From: Patulibacter minatonensis DSM 18081
GTDB taxonomy: Bacteria > Actinomycetota > Thermoleophilia > Solirubrobacterales > Solirubrobacteraceae
DNA: 54,252 nucleotides
Reading direction: 5' to 3'
Assembly: GCF_000519325.1 (NCBI RefSeq)
Contig: NZ_KI912613.1
Span: 91,279 to 145,530 of the forward strand
Shown here: positions 1 to 7,866 of the stretch, one piece after another
How positions within the stretch are numbered: the first letter of the stretch is position 1
Layout of the letters: every line of letters begins with the position of its first letter
Program-made: the position numbers and the translations under genes
The notes under the pieces: model-generated
Told to the model about the DNA's origin: nothing
What the model saw: only the letters and a program-made list of their open reading frames with translations
Database searches by the model: none

Positions 1-46
1 CCACCGGCGGACAGCCACCGGCGGACGGCGACCTGCACCCGGTCGG

Positions 47-850
47 TCACCCTCGGGACGCCCGCCCGCCCGACCGCCCGACGACCGTGCCGGTGTCCGC
101 GTCCCGCACCACGAGCGGGCCGTCCGTGACGGCCGCGACGGCGATCCGGAAGCCGTCCGGCGCGTCGACGTCCGCCAGCGCGATGCCGGCGGGCCCCGGC
201 AGCCCCTCCGGGGTCGCCAGCACCTCGGGCGGCGGGCCGTCGCCCACCGCGAGCCCCTCCATGGGGACGACGAGGCCGAGCCGGACGGCCTTCAGCACCG
301 CCTCCTTGCGCACCCAGTGCCGGAGGACCGCGTCGACCGTCGCCGGGGCGGGACGCCCCGCCGACGGCCAGTCGAGCGGCCCGACGGCCGCGCGCTCCTC
401 GGGCGACGTGACGCTCCGCCACAGCTGCTCGTCGATCGTGCGGAGCACCCCCGGTCCGCCCTCGACGTCGACGCCGACCTCGACGCCGTCGGCGAGCACG
501 ACCACGACGACGTCCGCGGCGTGGGCGATCGAGACGTCCAGGGTGGTGTCGGGGACGCGCGGCTTCCAGCCCGGCCGCGGGACGGCGAGGTCGACGTCCT
601 CGGGTGCGAGACCCAGCCGCCCTCCGAGCAGCGTCCGGGCCAGGGCGCGCCCGGTGACGAACCGCTCCGCGTCCTGCGGTCGGCGGAAGCGCGCGACCCG
701 CTCACGCTCCGCGCCGTCGAGAACGGCGAGCGCGGCCGGTGAGAGCGGACCGGGAGCGGCACGGGACAGGACGACCTCGACGGGGACCGCTGCGCCCTGG
801 CGGTCCGTCGGGAACCGGGGCGCATAGGTCGCGGGCGGCTCGGCGGACAC
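47..850 (-). CDS. 4'-phosphopantetheinyl transferase superfamily protein
   Basis: Predicted cytosolic enzyme of 267 aa that moves the phosphopantetheine arm of CoA to a serine of carrier proteins (acyl, peptidyl or aryl carrier domains). The Sfp-type signature is visible: GVDVE at residues 126-130 (Mg-binding D128, E130) and WVRKEAVLK at 179-187, with SIAH at 107-110 matching the conserved substrate-pocket histidine motif. Length is slightly above the usual 220-240 aa for Sfp-type enzymes. No carrier protein, PKS or NRPS gene lies in the window, so its substrate cannot be told; it may be the housekeeping activator or serve a distant cluster. It is divergent from the ATPase gene at 941. Family assignment is firm, substrate unknown. 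Confidence 0.9.
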   Translation of the reverse strand: MSAEPPATYAPRFPTDRQGAAVPVEVVLSRAAPGPLSPAALAVLDGAERERVARFRRPQDAERFVTGRALARTLLGGRLGLAPEDVDLAVPRPGWKPRVPDTTLDVSIAHAADVVVVVLADGVEVGVDVEGGPGVLRTIDEQLWRSVTSPEERAAVGPLDWPSAGRPAPATVDAVLRHWVRKEAVLKAVRLGLVVPMEGLAVGDGPPPEVLATPEGLPGPAGIALADVDAPDGFRIAVAAVTDGPLVVRDADTGTVVGRSGGRASRG

Positions 851-904
851 GCCGCGACCCTATCCGGACGCCCGACCGCACGAGCACCCGCGTACAGCCC
901 GAGG

Positions 905-943
905 TGGACATGCGTGTATAGCTCGAACTATACTTTCTCGGTG
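905..943 (+). promoter_or_regulatory. Promoter with overlapping palindromic operator, leaderless start
   Basis: A -35-like TGGACA (905-910), an 18-nt spacer and a -10 TATACT (929-934) place transcription start at about 941, exactly at an in-frame GTG. A perfect inverted repeat, GTATAG (916-921) and CTATAC (928-933) around CTCGAA, overlaps the spacer and -10 and looks like an operator. The regulator is not identified. Confidence 0.6.
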
Positions 944-2062
944 GCCGACTATCCGTTCAAGCACGCCGGACCGGTCCCTTCGGCCCGGATGATCGACCGG
1001 GAGGACGAGCTCCGGCTGCTCGGGCGCGCCGCCGGGGAGCGGACCCCGATCCGCCTCGCGGCGCCACGACGGTACGGCAAGACGACGCTCCTGGCCGCCC
1101 ATGCCGAGGCCGTCGGCCGGTCGGGCTGGCGGGCGGTCCGGGTCGACCTCGGCGGGATCAGCGACCTGGCCGGCCTGACCCGCGCGCTGCTCGTCGCGTG
1201 GGCGGGGCACCGCGAGGCCGGGCCCGTCCGGCGGGCCGAGCGCCTGGCCGGGCGCCTCGGGGCGGACGTCTCGCTGACCGGCCCGCGGATCACCCTGGCG
1301 CCCGCGCGTGCGGAGCCGTCCGACCACGGGCGTCTGCTGGAGGAGCTGCTCGCCCTGCCGGACGAGGTGGCGAAGAGCACCGGCGATCCCGTGCTCGTCG
1401 TGCTGGACGAGTTCCAGGACCTGCTCGTCGCCGGGCCGGGCCTCGACGCCCGCCTGCGCGCCGTGATCCAGCACCACCAGGACGTCGCGTACGTGTTCGC
1501 CGGCTCGGAGCCGTCGATGCTGGCCCGCATGTTCGAGCGGCACGAGGCGCCGTTCTTCGGGCAGGCCGAGCCGCTGACCCTGTCGCCGCTGCCGATCGAG
1601 TCGACGATCGACGAGGTCGAGCGGCGCTTCGCCGAGCTCGAGCTGTCGCCGGGCGACGCGGCGGCCGCCCTCGTCGAGCTGGGCGAGGGCCATCCGCAGC
1701 GCACGATGCTCCTCTGCCACCTGCTCGCGCGGCGGCTGACGGAGCCCGACGGCGGCGCGGGGACCGAGGGCGATGCCGACGCCCTGGTCGACCTGGTGCT
1801 GCAGGACGCCCTCGAGCAGACCGCGGAGATCCACGCCGCCGCGCTGGCCCCCCTGACCCGCAACCAGCGGATCGTCCTCGGCGAGGTCGCGCACGGCCGC
1901 GCGCCGACGTCCGCCGACCTCGCCGCCCGGCAGGGTGCGACGCGCGGGTCGTTCCACCAGGCGGCCGAGGCGCTGGTCACGGCGGGGCAGCTCCTCGCCC
2001 GCGACCCCGGCCCGCGCTGGCGGCTGATCGACCCGCTGCTGCGGCTGCGGCTGCGGCGCTGA
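941..2062 (+). CDS. Archaeal-type AAA+ ATPase with C-terminal winged helix
   Basis: Predicted P-loop ATPase of 373 aa. Visible motifs are the N-terminal FKHAGPV...DREDEL segment typical of the archaeal ATPase (PF01637-like) family, Walker A APRRYGKTTL (residues 41-50) and Walker B VLVVLDEFQD (151-160). The last 80 residues (from LTRNQR) resemble a winged helix ending in LIDPLLRLRLRR, the usual DNA- or partner-binding part of these proteins. An in-frame GTG at 914 with a GAGGTGG upstream would add nine residues, but it lies inside the promoter; the 941 GTG sits at the predicted transcript end, so I prefer it. Cellular role is unknown; relatives are often stand-alone. No defence or transposition partner is adjacent. 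Confidence 0.85.
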   Translation: MADYPFKHAGPVPSARMIDREDELRLLGRAAGERTPIRLAAPRRYGKTTLLAAHAEAVGRSGWRAVRVDLGGISDLAGLTRALLVAWAGHREAGPVRRAERLAGRLGADVSLTGPRITLAPARAEPSDHGRLLEELLALPDEVAKSTGDPVLVVLDEFQDLLVAGPGLDARLRAVIQHHQDVAYVFAGSEPSMLARMFERHEAPFFGQAEPLTLSPLPIESTIDEVERRFAELELSPGDAAAALVELGEGHPQRTMLLCHLLARRLTEPDGGAGTEGDADALVDLVLQDALEQTAEIHAAALAPLTRNQRIVLGEVAHGRAPTSADLAARQGATRGSFHQAAEALVTAGQLLARDPGPRWRLIDPLLRLRLRR

Positions 2063-2075
2063 GGCGGGCGCGGCG

Positions 2076-2092
2076 CGCGCCCCGAGGGCGCG
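2076..2092. terminator. Hairpin between convergent genes
   Basis: CGCGCCC (2076-2082) and GGGCGCG (2086-2092) form a 7-bp stem with a 3-nt loop just after the ATPase stop codon, between convergent genes. There is no T-tract, as is common in high-GC actinobacteria. Confidence 0.4.
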
Positions 2093-2174
2093 ATCGGCGG
2101 GAGGTCGGTGGTCCGTCGTCGCGTCCCGCGAGACCGATCGACACCCACCCGCGGCCGGCGGGACCGGTCCCCGA

Positions 2175-2555
2175 TCAGTCCGCGGGCGCGTACCGGTGGT
2201 GCAGATCCAGCACGTTGCCGGCGGGGTCCCGGAACAGCGCCTGGTGACAGACACCGCTGTCGATCGTGTCGCCGAGGAAGCGCACGCCGCGCTCCTCCAG
2301 GGTCGCGCGGGCCTCCGCGACGTCGGGGACCTGGAGCGCCAGCGGCACCGCGTGGGCCCGGAACTCCTGCCCGAACGCGCCGGGCTCCATCAGCGCGATC
2401 GTCAGGTTGCCGGCCTGGAACTCGGCGCCGGGCATCGTCCCCCAGCGCTTCACGAACGGCAGCCCGAGGGTCTCGCCGTAGAACTCCATCGACGCGTCGA
2501 AGTCCTTCACGGGCAGCGTGACGAAGTCGACGCCGGTGATCTGCAGGGTGCTCAT
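2175..2555 (-). CDS. VOC (glyoxalase/bleomycin-resistance fold) family protein
   Basis: Small soluble protein of 126 aa with a duplicated beta-alpha-beta-beta-beta vicinal oxygen chelate fold. Visible features are the N-terminal VTLPVKDFDASMEFYGETLGL strand-helix unit and the C-terminal FRDPAGNVLDLHHR, the common VOC ending. I start at ATG 2555 because AGAGG lies 9 nt upstream; longer frames would read back into the neighbouring gene's end. It follows the FAD dehydrogenase after 40 nt on the same strand, so the two are probably cotranscribed. VOC members include lyases, dioxygenases and resistance proteins; the substrate cannot be predicted. Confidence 0.85.
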   Translation of the reverse strand: MSTLQITGVDFVTLPVKDFDASMEFYGETLGLPFVKRWGTMPGAEFQAGNLTIALMEPGAFGQEFRAHAVPLALQVPDVAEARATLEERGVRFLGDTIDSGVCHQALFRDPAGNVLDLHHRYAPAD

Positions 2556-2595
2556 CGCTGCATCCTCTCGTGGATCGTGTCGTCGTCTGCGCGCG

Positions 2596-4314
2596 CTATC
2601 CCAGCGCCCGCGCCGCCGCCCGGCCGGCCGTCCGCCCGGAGAACAGGCAGCCGCCCAGGAACGTGCCCTCGAGCGCGCGGTAGCCGTGCATCCCGCCGCC
2701 GCCGAAGCCCGCGACCTCGCCGGCCGCGTAGAGACCCGGGACCGGCTCGCGGCGGCCCGCACCGGCCTCGCCGTGCGCGGTCGACGCGAGGCCGTCGACC
2801 TTGCGCAGCACCCGGCCGTCGAGGTCGGTGTGCAGGCCGCCGAGCGTCTTGCGGGTGAGGACGTGGAGCTTCACCGCGATCAGCGGACCGGCCTCGGGGT
2901 CGAGCAGGCGGTGCGGCTTCACGACGCGCGTGAGGCGGTCGACGAAGTACTTCCGCGCGCCGTGGATGGCGGTCAGCTGGAGGTCCTTCGTGTAGGGGTT
3001 CTCGACCTCGCGGTCGCGCTCGGTGATGATCTTCCGCAGGCCCTCGAGGTCGATCAGCGGCGTGTCGGTCTTCGCGTTCATGCCGCGGACGAGGGCCTCG
3101 AGATCCTTCTCGACGACGAAGTCGACGCCCTTGTCCATGAACGCCTGGACCGGGCCGGGAGGACCGGACGACAGCCGGGCCTTCAGGGTCTCGACGACGC
3201 TCTTGCCGGTGATGTCGGGGTTCTGCTCCGAGCCCGAGAGCGCGAACTCCTTCTCGATGATCCGCTCGGTCAGCACGAACCACGTGTGCTCGTGCCCCGT
3301 CCCCATGATGTGGTCGAGCGTGCCGAGCGTGTCGAAGCCCGGGAAGAGCGGGACGGGCAGGCGCTTGCCGGTCGCGTCGAGCCAGAGCGACGAGGGCCCG
3401 GGGATGATCCGGATGCCGTGCGCGGTCCAGATCGGGTCCCAGTTCTGGATCCCCTCGACGTAGTGCCACATGCGGTCGGGGTTGATCGTCTCGCCGCCCG
3501 CGTCCTGGGTGATCCGGATCATCCGGCCGTCGACGTGGTCGGGGACCCCGGAGATCATGTGCTTCGGCGCGGTGCCGAGGCGGGCGGGCCAGTTCTCGCG
3601 GACGAGGTCGTGGTTGGCGCCGATGCCGCCCGAGGTGACGATCACGGCCTGCGCACGGAGCTCGAACTCGCCGGTCTCCGTCCGCGAGCTCTTCGCGCCG
3701 CGCACGACGTCGGAGGGCTCGAGCGTCGCACCCCGCACGCCGACCACGGCGCCGGACTCGACGAGCAGCTCGTCGACGCGGTGGCGGAAGCGAAACCGGA
3801 CCTTCCCGGTGACGACCGCGCGACGGACGCGCTCCTCGAACGGCGCCATCACGCCGGGGCCCGTCCCCCACGTCAGGTGGAAGCGCGGGACCGAGTTGCC
3901 GTGGCCGCCGGCGTCGTAGCCGCCGCGCTCGGCCCAGCCGACCTGCGGCATGAGCTTGATGCCCTGCCCGGTGATCCACTCGTGCTTCTCACCCGCGGCC
4001 CAGTCGACGTACGCCTCGGCCCACTTCCGCGGCCACTCGTCCTCGGGCCGGTCGAACGCCGCGGTCCCGAGCCAGTCCTGCCAGGCGAGGTCGCGCGAGT
4101 CCTTGATCCGCATCCGCCGCTGCTCGGGCGAGTCCACGAGGAACAGCCCACCGAGCGACCAGAACGCCTGCCCGCCCAGCGACTGCTCGGGCTCCTGGTC
4201 CACGAGCAGCACGGTCCGCCCGGCGTCGGCGAGCTCGGCGGTCGCCACCAACCCGGCGAGCCCTCCGCCCACGACGATGACGTCCGCCTGCTCCTGGGTG
4301 CTCATGGGACGCAT
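2596..4314 (-). CDS. FAD-binding dehydrogenase (3-ketosteroid dehydrogenase-like)
   Basis: Flavoprotein of 572 aa in the fumarate reductase/3-ketosteroid-delta1-dehydrogenase superfamily. The N-terminal dinucleotide-binding motif VVGGGLAG spans residues 14-21, and the C-terminal FAD motif GLYAAGEVAGFGGGGMHGYRALEG-type segment (about 525-550) is typical of the predicted FAD-dependent oxidoreductases grouped with COG3573. It probably oxidises or reduces a C-C bond of an unknown substrate in the cytosol. A second ATG at 4305 (MSTQEQ) is an equally good start. It is 112 nt downstream of the azoreductase gene and 40 nt upstream of the VOC gene, all on the minus strand, suggesting one redox operon under the divergent MarR regulator; that link is inference. 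Confidence 0.88.
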   Translation of the reverse strand: MRPMSTQEQADVIVVGGGLAGLVATAELADAGRTVLLVDQEPEQSLGGQAFWSLGGLFLVDSPEQRRMRIKDSRDLAWQDWLGTAAFDRPEDEWPRKWAEAYVDWAAGEKHEWITGQGIKLMPQVGWAERGGYDAGGHGNSVPRFHLTWGTGPGVMAPFEERVRRAVVTGKVRFRFRHRVDELLVESGAVVGVRGATLEPSDVVRGAKSSRTETGEFELRAQAVIVTSGGIGANHDLVRENWPARLGTAPKHMISGVPDHVDGRMIRITQDAGGETINPDRMWHYVEGIQNWDPIWTAHGIRIIPGPSSLWLDATGKRLPVPLFPGFDTLGTLDHIMGTGHEHTWFVLTERIIEKEFALSGSEQNPDITGKSVVETLKARLSSGPPGPVQAFMDKGVDFVVEKDLEALVRGMNAKTDTPLIDLEGLRKIITERDREVENPYTKDLQLTAIHGARKYFVDRLTRVVKPHRLLDPEAGPLIAVKLHVLTRKTLGGLHTDLDGRVLRKVDGLASTAHGEAGAGRREPVPGLYAAGEVAGFGGGGMHGYRALEGTFLGGCLFSGRTAGRAAARALG

Positions 4315-4426
4315 CTTCGCGGGTCCGGGGGTCGGGCGGGGAAGTCCTACCGGCGGTAGGGGTGGTGACGACCGCCAGGCGGGAACGACGCTGCCGACCG
4401 CGCCGCGCGCGGGACCACCCCGCCGC

Positions 4427-5071
4427 TCAGGCGACCGCCGGCTCCCACGCCGCGTCGACCGCGCGCTCGGCCGCCGCGAGGCTCTCCTCGTGCAGCGGGA
4501 TGAGCTCGGCGAGCGCCGGGTTCTTCGGGGCCATCGTCAGCTCGGCGATGACGATGCGCGGCTCGAGCCCGGTCATGGCGAGGCCGTGGGGCAGCCACGA
4601 CTCGGCGTGGTCCCAGCCGGCCTTCGGGGTGCCGGGACCGAAGCCGCCGCCGCGGGAGACGACGACGAGCAGGTCGCGCCCGCCGAGCAGGCCGCTCATC
4701 GTCGCGTAGTCGACCGACAGCCCGGGCGCGACGAGGTGGTCCACCCAGGACTTCACGGAGCTCGGCGCGCCGAAGTTGTAGAGCGGCACGCCGAGGACGA
4801 TCGCGTCGGCCTGCTGCACCTCGGCGACGACCTCCTCGGTCAGCGCCCACGACGCGGCCTGTGCCGGGGTCTGCTGGTCGGGCGGCACGAGCCGGGCCAT
4901 CCCGCCCTCGGCGTCGAGGTGCGGGAGCGGGTGCGCGCCCAGGTCGCGGTAGGTCACCTCGCCGTCGGGGTGGGCGGCCTTCCACGCGTCGACCGCGCGG
5001 GCGGTCAGGCGCCGGGAGATCGAGCCCTCGGTCTGGATGCTCGAGTCGATGTGCAGCAGTCGGTGCGTCAT
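4427..5071 (-). CDS. azoR: FMN-dependent NADH-azoreductase / quinone reductase
   Basis: Flavodoxin-fold reductase of 214 aa that would use NADH and FMN for two-electron reduction of quinones or azo compounds. The AzoR pattern is clear: LLHIDSSIQTEGSISRRL near the N terminus (phosphate-binding), VPLYNFGAPSSVKSWVDHL in the middle and VVVSRGGGFG later. A Shine-Dalgarno AGAGG precedes ATG 5071 by about 10 nt. On the minus strand a -10 TATAAC (complement of 5095-5100) lies inside the inverted repeat 5089-5109, which the divergently encoded MarR protein probably binds. This is the standard arrangement for MarR-controlled, electrophile- or quinone-inducible azoreductases. Confidence 0.9.
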   Translation of the reverse strand: MTHRLLHIDSSIQTEGSISRRLTARAVDAWKAAHPDGEVTYRDLGAHPLPHLDAEGGMARLVPPDQQTPAQAASWALTEEVVAEVQQADAIVLGVPLYNFGAPSSVKSWVDHLVAPGLSVDYATMSGLLGGRDLLVVVSRGGGFGPGTPKAGWDHAESWLPHGLAMTGLEPRIVIAELTMAPKNPALAELIPLHEESLAAAERAVDAAWEPAVA

Positions 5072-5088
5072 GCGTTGCCTCTCGTAGA

Positions 5089-5109
5089 TCGTTTGTTATA
5101 CGCAAACGA
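5089..5109. promoter_or_regulatory. Inverted-repeat operator between azoR and marR-family gene
   Basis: TCGTTTG (5089-5095) and CAAACGA (5103-5109) are perfect 7-bp arms around a 7-nt centre. The repeat covers the minus-strand -10 TATAAC of azoR. The AT-rich arms stand out in the GC-rich surroundings, as expected for a MarR-type operator. Confidence 0.6.
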
Positions 5110-5147
5110 GTTGTAGCACACGACTGATTGGCGTCCGGGCGTAGACT

Positions 5148-5843
5148 GTGGGCATCGCCTCGACGCCCCGCACCGACGCGGCTGCCCCGCCGACCACCGA
5201 CGCTCCGCGGTCCGCCGCGCTCCTGTCGCACCTCGCGCGCCGCATGCGCGTGCGCTCGGAGTCGGCGATGGCGCCGCTCGGTCTGCGTCCGCGGCACCTC
5301 GTGACGCTCACCGTGCTGCGCGACCACGGCGGCAGCACCCAGCAGGCGCTGGCGGGCACGCTGCGGATCGACCGGACGAACCTCGTGGGCCTCCTGAACG
5401 AGCTCGAGGCCCAGGACCTCATCGCCCGCCGGCGCTCCGAGGAGGACCGCCGTCGGCACATCGTCGAGGTCACCGAGGCCGGCCTCGCGCGGCTGGCCGA
5501 GGCCGAGGACGCGCTCGGGGCGGCCGAGGACGAGGTCTTGGCCGGACTCGACGCCGAGCAACGCCGGACCCTGGCGGACCTGCTCGCCCGGGCCACGCGG
5601 GAGGAGTCGGCCGACTGCGTGAGCGAGGCCGTCGACCCGTGCGTGGCGCCGGGTGCAGGGACGGACGACTGCGTGGAGTCGGGCGGCGCGGCCGCGGACG
5701 ACTGCGTGGAGGCGGGCGGCGCGGGCGGGGACGACTGCGTGGAGCCGGGCGGCGCGGGCGGGCCGACCGGGTCGGATCACGTCGTCGAGGAGTGCGTCGA
5801 GGCCGGCACGTCCCCGCAGCCGGGGACGCCGGCACGGGGTTGA
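5148..5843 (+). CDS. MarR-family regulator with cysteine-repeat C-terminal tail
   Basis: Winged-helix regulator of 231 aa. Residues about 25-150 form a normal MarR domain (LRPRHLVTLTVLRDHGG, TLRIDRTNLVGLLNELEAQDLIARR, beta-wing EEDRRRHIVEVT). The remaining 75 residues are unusual: a low-complexity tail containing three perfect-length 11-aa repeats, DDCVExGGAxx, at residues 173-183, 184-194 and 195-205, plus three more cysteines, all spaced along an Asp/Gly/Ala background. The domain itself probably represses azoR through the operator at 5089-5109. The tail could be a redox or metal sensor or simply an expanded repeat. Start GTG 5148 abuts a -10-like TAGACT, so the exact N terminus is uncertain. 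Confidence 0.88.
   Translation: MGIASTPRTDAAAPPTTDAPRSAALLSHLARRMRVRSESAMAPLGLRPRHLVTLTVLRDHGGSTQQALAGTLRIDRTNLVGLLNELEAQDLIARRRSEEDRRRHIVEVTEAGLARLAEAEDALGAAEDEVLAGLDAEQRRTLADLLARATREESADCVSEAVDPCVAPGAGTDDCVESGGAAADDCVEAGGAGGDDCVEPGGAGGPTGSDHVVEECVEAGTSPQPGTPARG
5664..5762 (+). repeat. 33-bp in-frame tandem repeat, three copies
   Basis: Units at 5664-5696, 5697-5729 and 5730-5762 each encode DDCVE(S/A/P)GGA(A/G)(A/G). The copies differ at only a few bases, so the expansion is recent or under homogenisation. Confidence 0.9.
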
Positions 5844-5893
5844 GCCTGGCCGCACCGGCGGCGAGGGCCGGGTGGCGGACAGCCGGCCCGGCC

Positions 5894-5931
5894 GCTGCGG
5901 ATTCCTGCCGCCCCGCGGCAGAAACCCGCAT
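5894..5931. repeat. 39-bp-type two-tier hairpin, family B, copy 1
   Basis: GCTGCGG, then CCTGCCGC, a CCC loop, GCGGCAG and CCGCA form an outer and an inner stem separated by a small internal loop. It lies between convergent genes (MarR stop 5843, acetolactate synthase stop 6028), so a bidirectional terminator role is possible. Two close relatives are at 50084-50183. Confidence 0.75.
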
Positions 5932-6027
5932 CACGCCCGGCTCTCGCCGCGATCGCGACGACGGGCCCGACAGCCGCGGACCCGCGCCTTGCGGCCCGGC
6001 TCGCGCCAGCCCTCGAGGCGCGGGGCC

Positions 6028-7866
6028 TCAGTCCCGCGGCACCGCCACCGTGCCGGCCGCGAACGCCGGGTCGCAGCCCTGGTCGACCGGGAGGCCGATC
6101 CGCAGGAGCGCCGGGCCGTCCGTCGCGAGCCACGTGGCCATCGCGTCGTCGAGGTCCGCAGGGTCGTCGACCGACCACGCCGGGACGCCGAAGCCGGCCC
6201 CGAGCGCGACCCAGTCCAGCCCGGGCAACGAGGAGGCCGCGCGGCGACCGGCGTAGTGCGTGTCCTGCTGCTGGCGGACCATGCCGAGCGACGCGTTGTC
6301 GAACAGGAGGACCTTCACCGGCACGTCCTCGGCGACGGCCGTGGCGAGTTCCTGCAGGTGCATGACCAAGGAGCCGTCGCCGGTGACGCAGACGACCGGC
6401 GGACGGTCGGCGGCGTCGGCCCGGGCGGTCCCGTCGCGGTCGTCGCCGCCCGTCCCCCGGGTCCCGTCGTCGCCCGCCGTCGCCAGCGCCGCGCCGATCG
6501 CCGCGGGCAGGCCGAAGCCCATCGTGCCCAGGCCGCCCGAGGTGACCCAGTTCCGCGGCGCCGCGAAGCGCAGGCGCTGGGCGGCCCACATCTGGTGCTG
6601 GCCGACGTCGGTGGTGACGATCGCCCGGTCGCCCGTCAGCTCGCGCAGGCGGTCGAGGGTCGCCTCGGCGCTGATCGCGTCGTCCGTGTGCTCGAGGCGA
6701 CGGACCGGGTGCTCGGCGCGCCAGGCGGCGATCCGCTGCCACCAGGGGCGCAGCTCGGCGGCGACCTCGCCCTCCTCGGCGAGCGTCCGCAGCGCGTCGG
6801 CGATCCCGGCCAGCGCGGCCTTGGCGTCGCCGACGACCGGGACGTGCGCGGCGACGTTCTTGCCGATCTCGGACGCGTCCGCGTCGACGTGGACGACCCG
6901 GGCGCGCGGTGCGAACGCGTCGAGCCGGCCGGTCACGCGGTCGTCGAAGCGGGCGCCGACGGCGACGATCAGGTCGGCCTCGTGCAGCGCGCGGTTCGCC
7001 GGGGCCGCCCCGTACATGCCGGGCATCCCGAGCCAGCGGACGTCGCCCTGCGGGTAGGCGCCCAGCGCCATCAGCGTCGTGACGACGGGCAGGTCGTGGC
7101 GGCGGGCGAGCGCGGTCAGCTCGGCCTCGGCGCACGCGTGGACGACGCCGCCGCCGGCGTAGAGGACCGGCCGGCGCGCGACGGCGATCGCCTCGGCGGC
7201 GCGGCGCAACTGCCGGCCGTTCGGGGTCTCGCGCGGGCGGTAGCCGGGCAGGTCGACCCCGTCGCGGCCGCCGCGGGACTCCCGCGCGGGCGCCTTCAGG
7301 AGGTCGGACGGCACGTCGACGAGCACCGGACCCGGCCGGCCGCTGCCCGCGATCGCGAAGGCCTCGTGGATCGCGTCCGCGACGTCGTCGGCGCGTTCGA
7401 CCGCGATGCCGTGCTTGACCACGGGCGCGGTCATCCCGATGACGTCGCACTCCTGGAACGCGTTGGAGCCCCGGAGCGTCGTCGGGACCTGCGCGGTGAT
7501 GAAGACCGTCGGCAGCGAGTCGGCGTAGGCGTCGGCGATCGCGGTGACGAGGTTCGTGGCGCCGGGGCCGCTGGTGACGATCGCCACGCCGGTGCGGCCC
7601 GACGCGCGCGCCCAGCCCTCGGCGGCGTGGCCGGCGGCGGCCTCGTGGCGGACGAGGACGTGACGGATCGCGGACGCGTCGATCGCGTCGTGAAGCGCCA
7701 GCGACGCACCGCCCGGCAGCCCGAAGACCGTGTCGACGCCCTCGGCGACCAGGGCCTCCACCAGGCGGTCGGCGCCGCGGAGGGTCGTGTGGTCCCGGGG
7801 CGGCTCGGCGTCACCGGCGGCGGTCGCGGCCGCCGCCGGGTCGGCAGTGCGGTCGGTCGCGCTCAT
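6028..7866 (-). CDS. ilvB: Acetolactate synthase, large (catalytic) subunit
   Basis: Thiamine-diphosphate enzyme of 612 aa that condenses two pyruvates, or pyruvate and 2-ketobutyrate, in valine/leucine/isoleucine synthesis. The catalytic glutamate is E75 in RHEAAAGHAAEG; SGPGATN, NAFQECDVIGMTAPVVKH and the ThDP-Mg motif GDGS (496-499) with DNAS (523-526) are all present. ATG 7866 is chosen because it overlaps the upstream small frame's TGA (ATGA). About 25 residues rich in Gly/Asp/Thr are inserted just before GDGS compared with typical enzymes. No ilvN or ilvC follows, which is unusual; the regulatory subunit must be elsewhere. A leader peptide and attenuator-like fold lie upstream. Confidence 0.93.
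   Translation of the reverse strand: MSATDRTADPAAAATAAGDAEPPRDHTTLRGADRLVEALVAEGVDTVFGLPGGASLALHDAIDASAIRHVLVRHEAAAGHAAEGWARASGRTGVAIVTSGPGATNLVTAIADAYADSLPTVFITAQVPTTLRGSNAFQECDVIGMTAPVVKHGIAVERADDVADAIHEAFAIAGSGRPGPVLVDVPSDLLKAPARESRGGRDGVDLPGYRPRETPNGRQLRRAAEAIAVARRPVLYAGGGVVHACAEAELTALARRHDLPVVTTLMALGAYPQGDVRWLGMPGMYGAAPANRALHEADLIVAVGARFDDRVTGRLDAFAPRARVVHVDADASEIGKNVAAHVPVVGDAKAALAGIADALRTLAEEGEVAAELRPWWQRIAAWRAEHPVRRLEHTDDAISAEATLDRLRELTGDRAIVTTDVGQHQMWAAQRLRFAAPRNWVTSGGLGTMGFGLPAAIGAALATAGDDGTRGTGGDDRDGTARADAADRPPVVCVTGDGSLVMHLQELATAVAEDVPVKVLLFDNASLGMVRQQQDTHYAGRRAASSLPGLDWVALGAGFGVPAWSVDDPADLDDAMATWLATDGPALLRIGLPVDQGCDPAFAAGTVAVPRD

Noticed and set aside
47-850. Phosphopantetheinyl transferase as sign of a biosynthetic gene cluster
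   Set aside because: No PKS, NRPS or carrier domain occurs in the window.
914-943. GTG at 914 as ATPase start, with GAGGTGG upstream
   Set aside because: The codon lies between the -35 and -10 elements and inside the operator palindrome. The GTG at 941 coincides with the expected transcript start.
941-2062. AAA+ ATPase as part of a phage-defence system
   Set aside because: No nuclease, protease, reverse transcriptase, toxin or other partner is adjacent; the neighbours are a phosphopantetheinyl transferase and a VOC protein.
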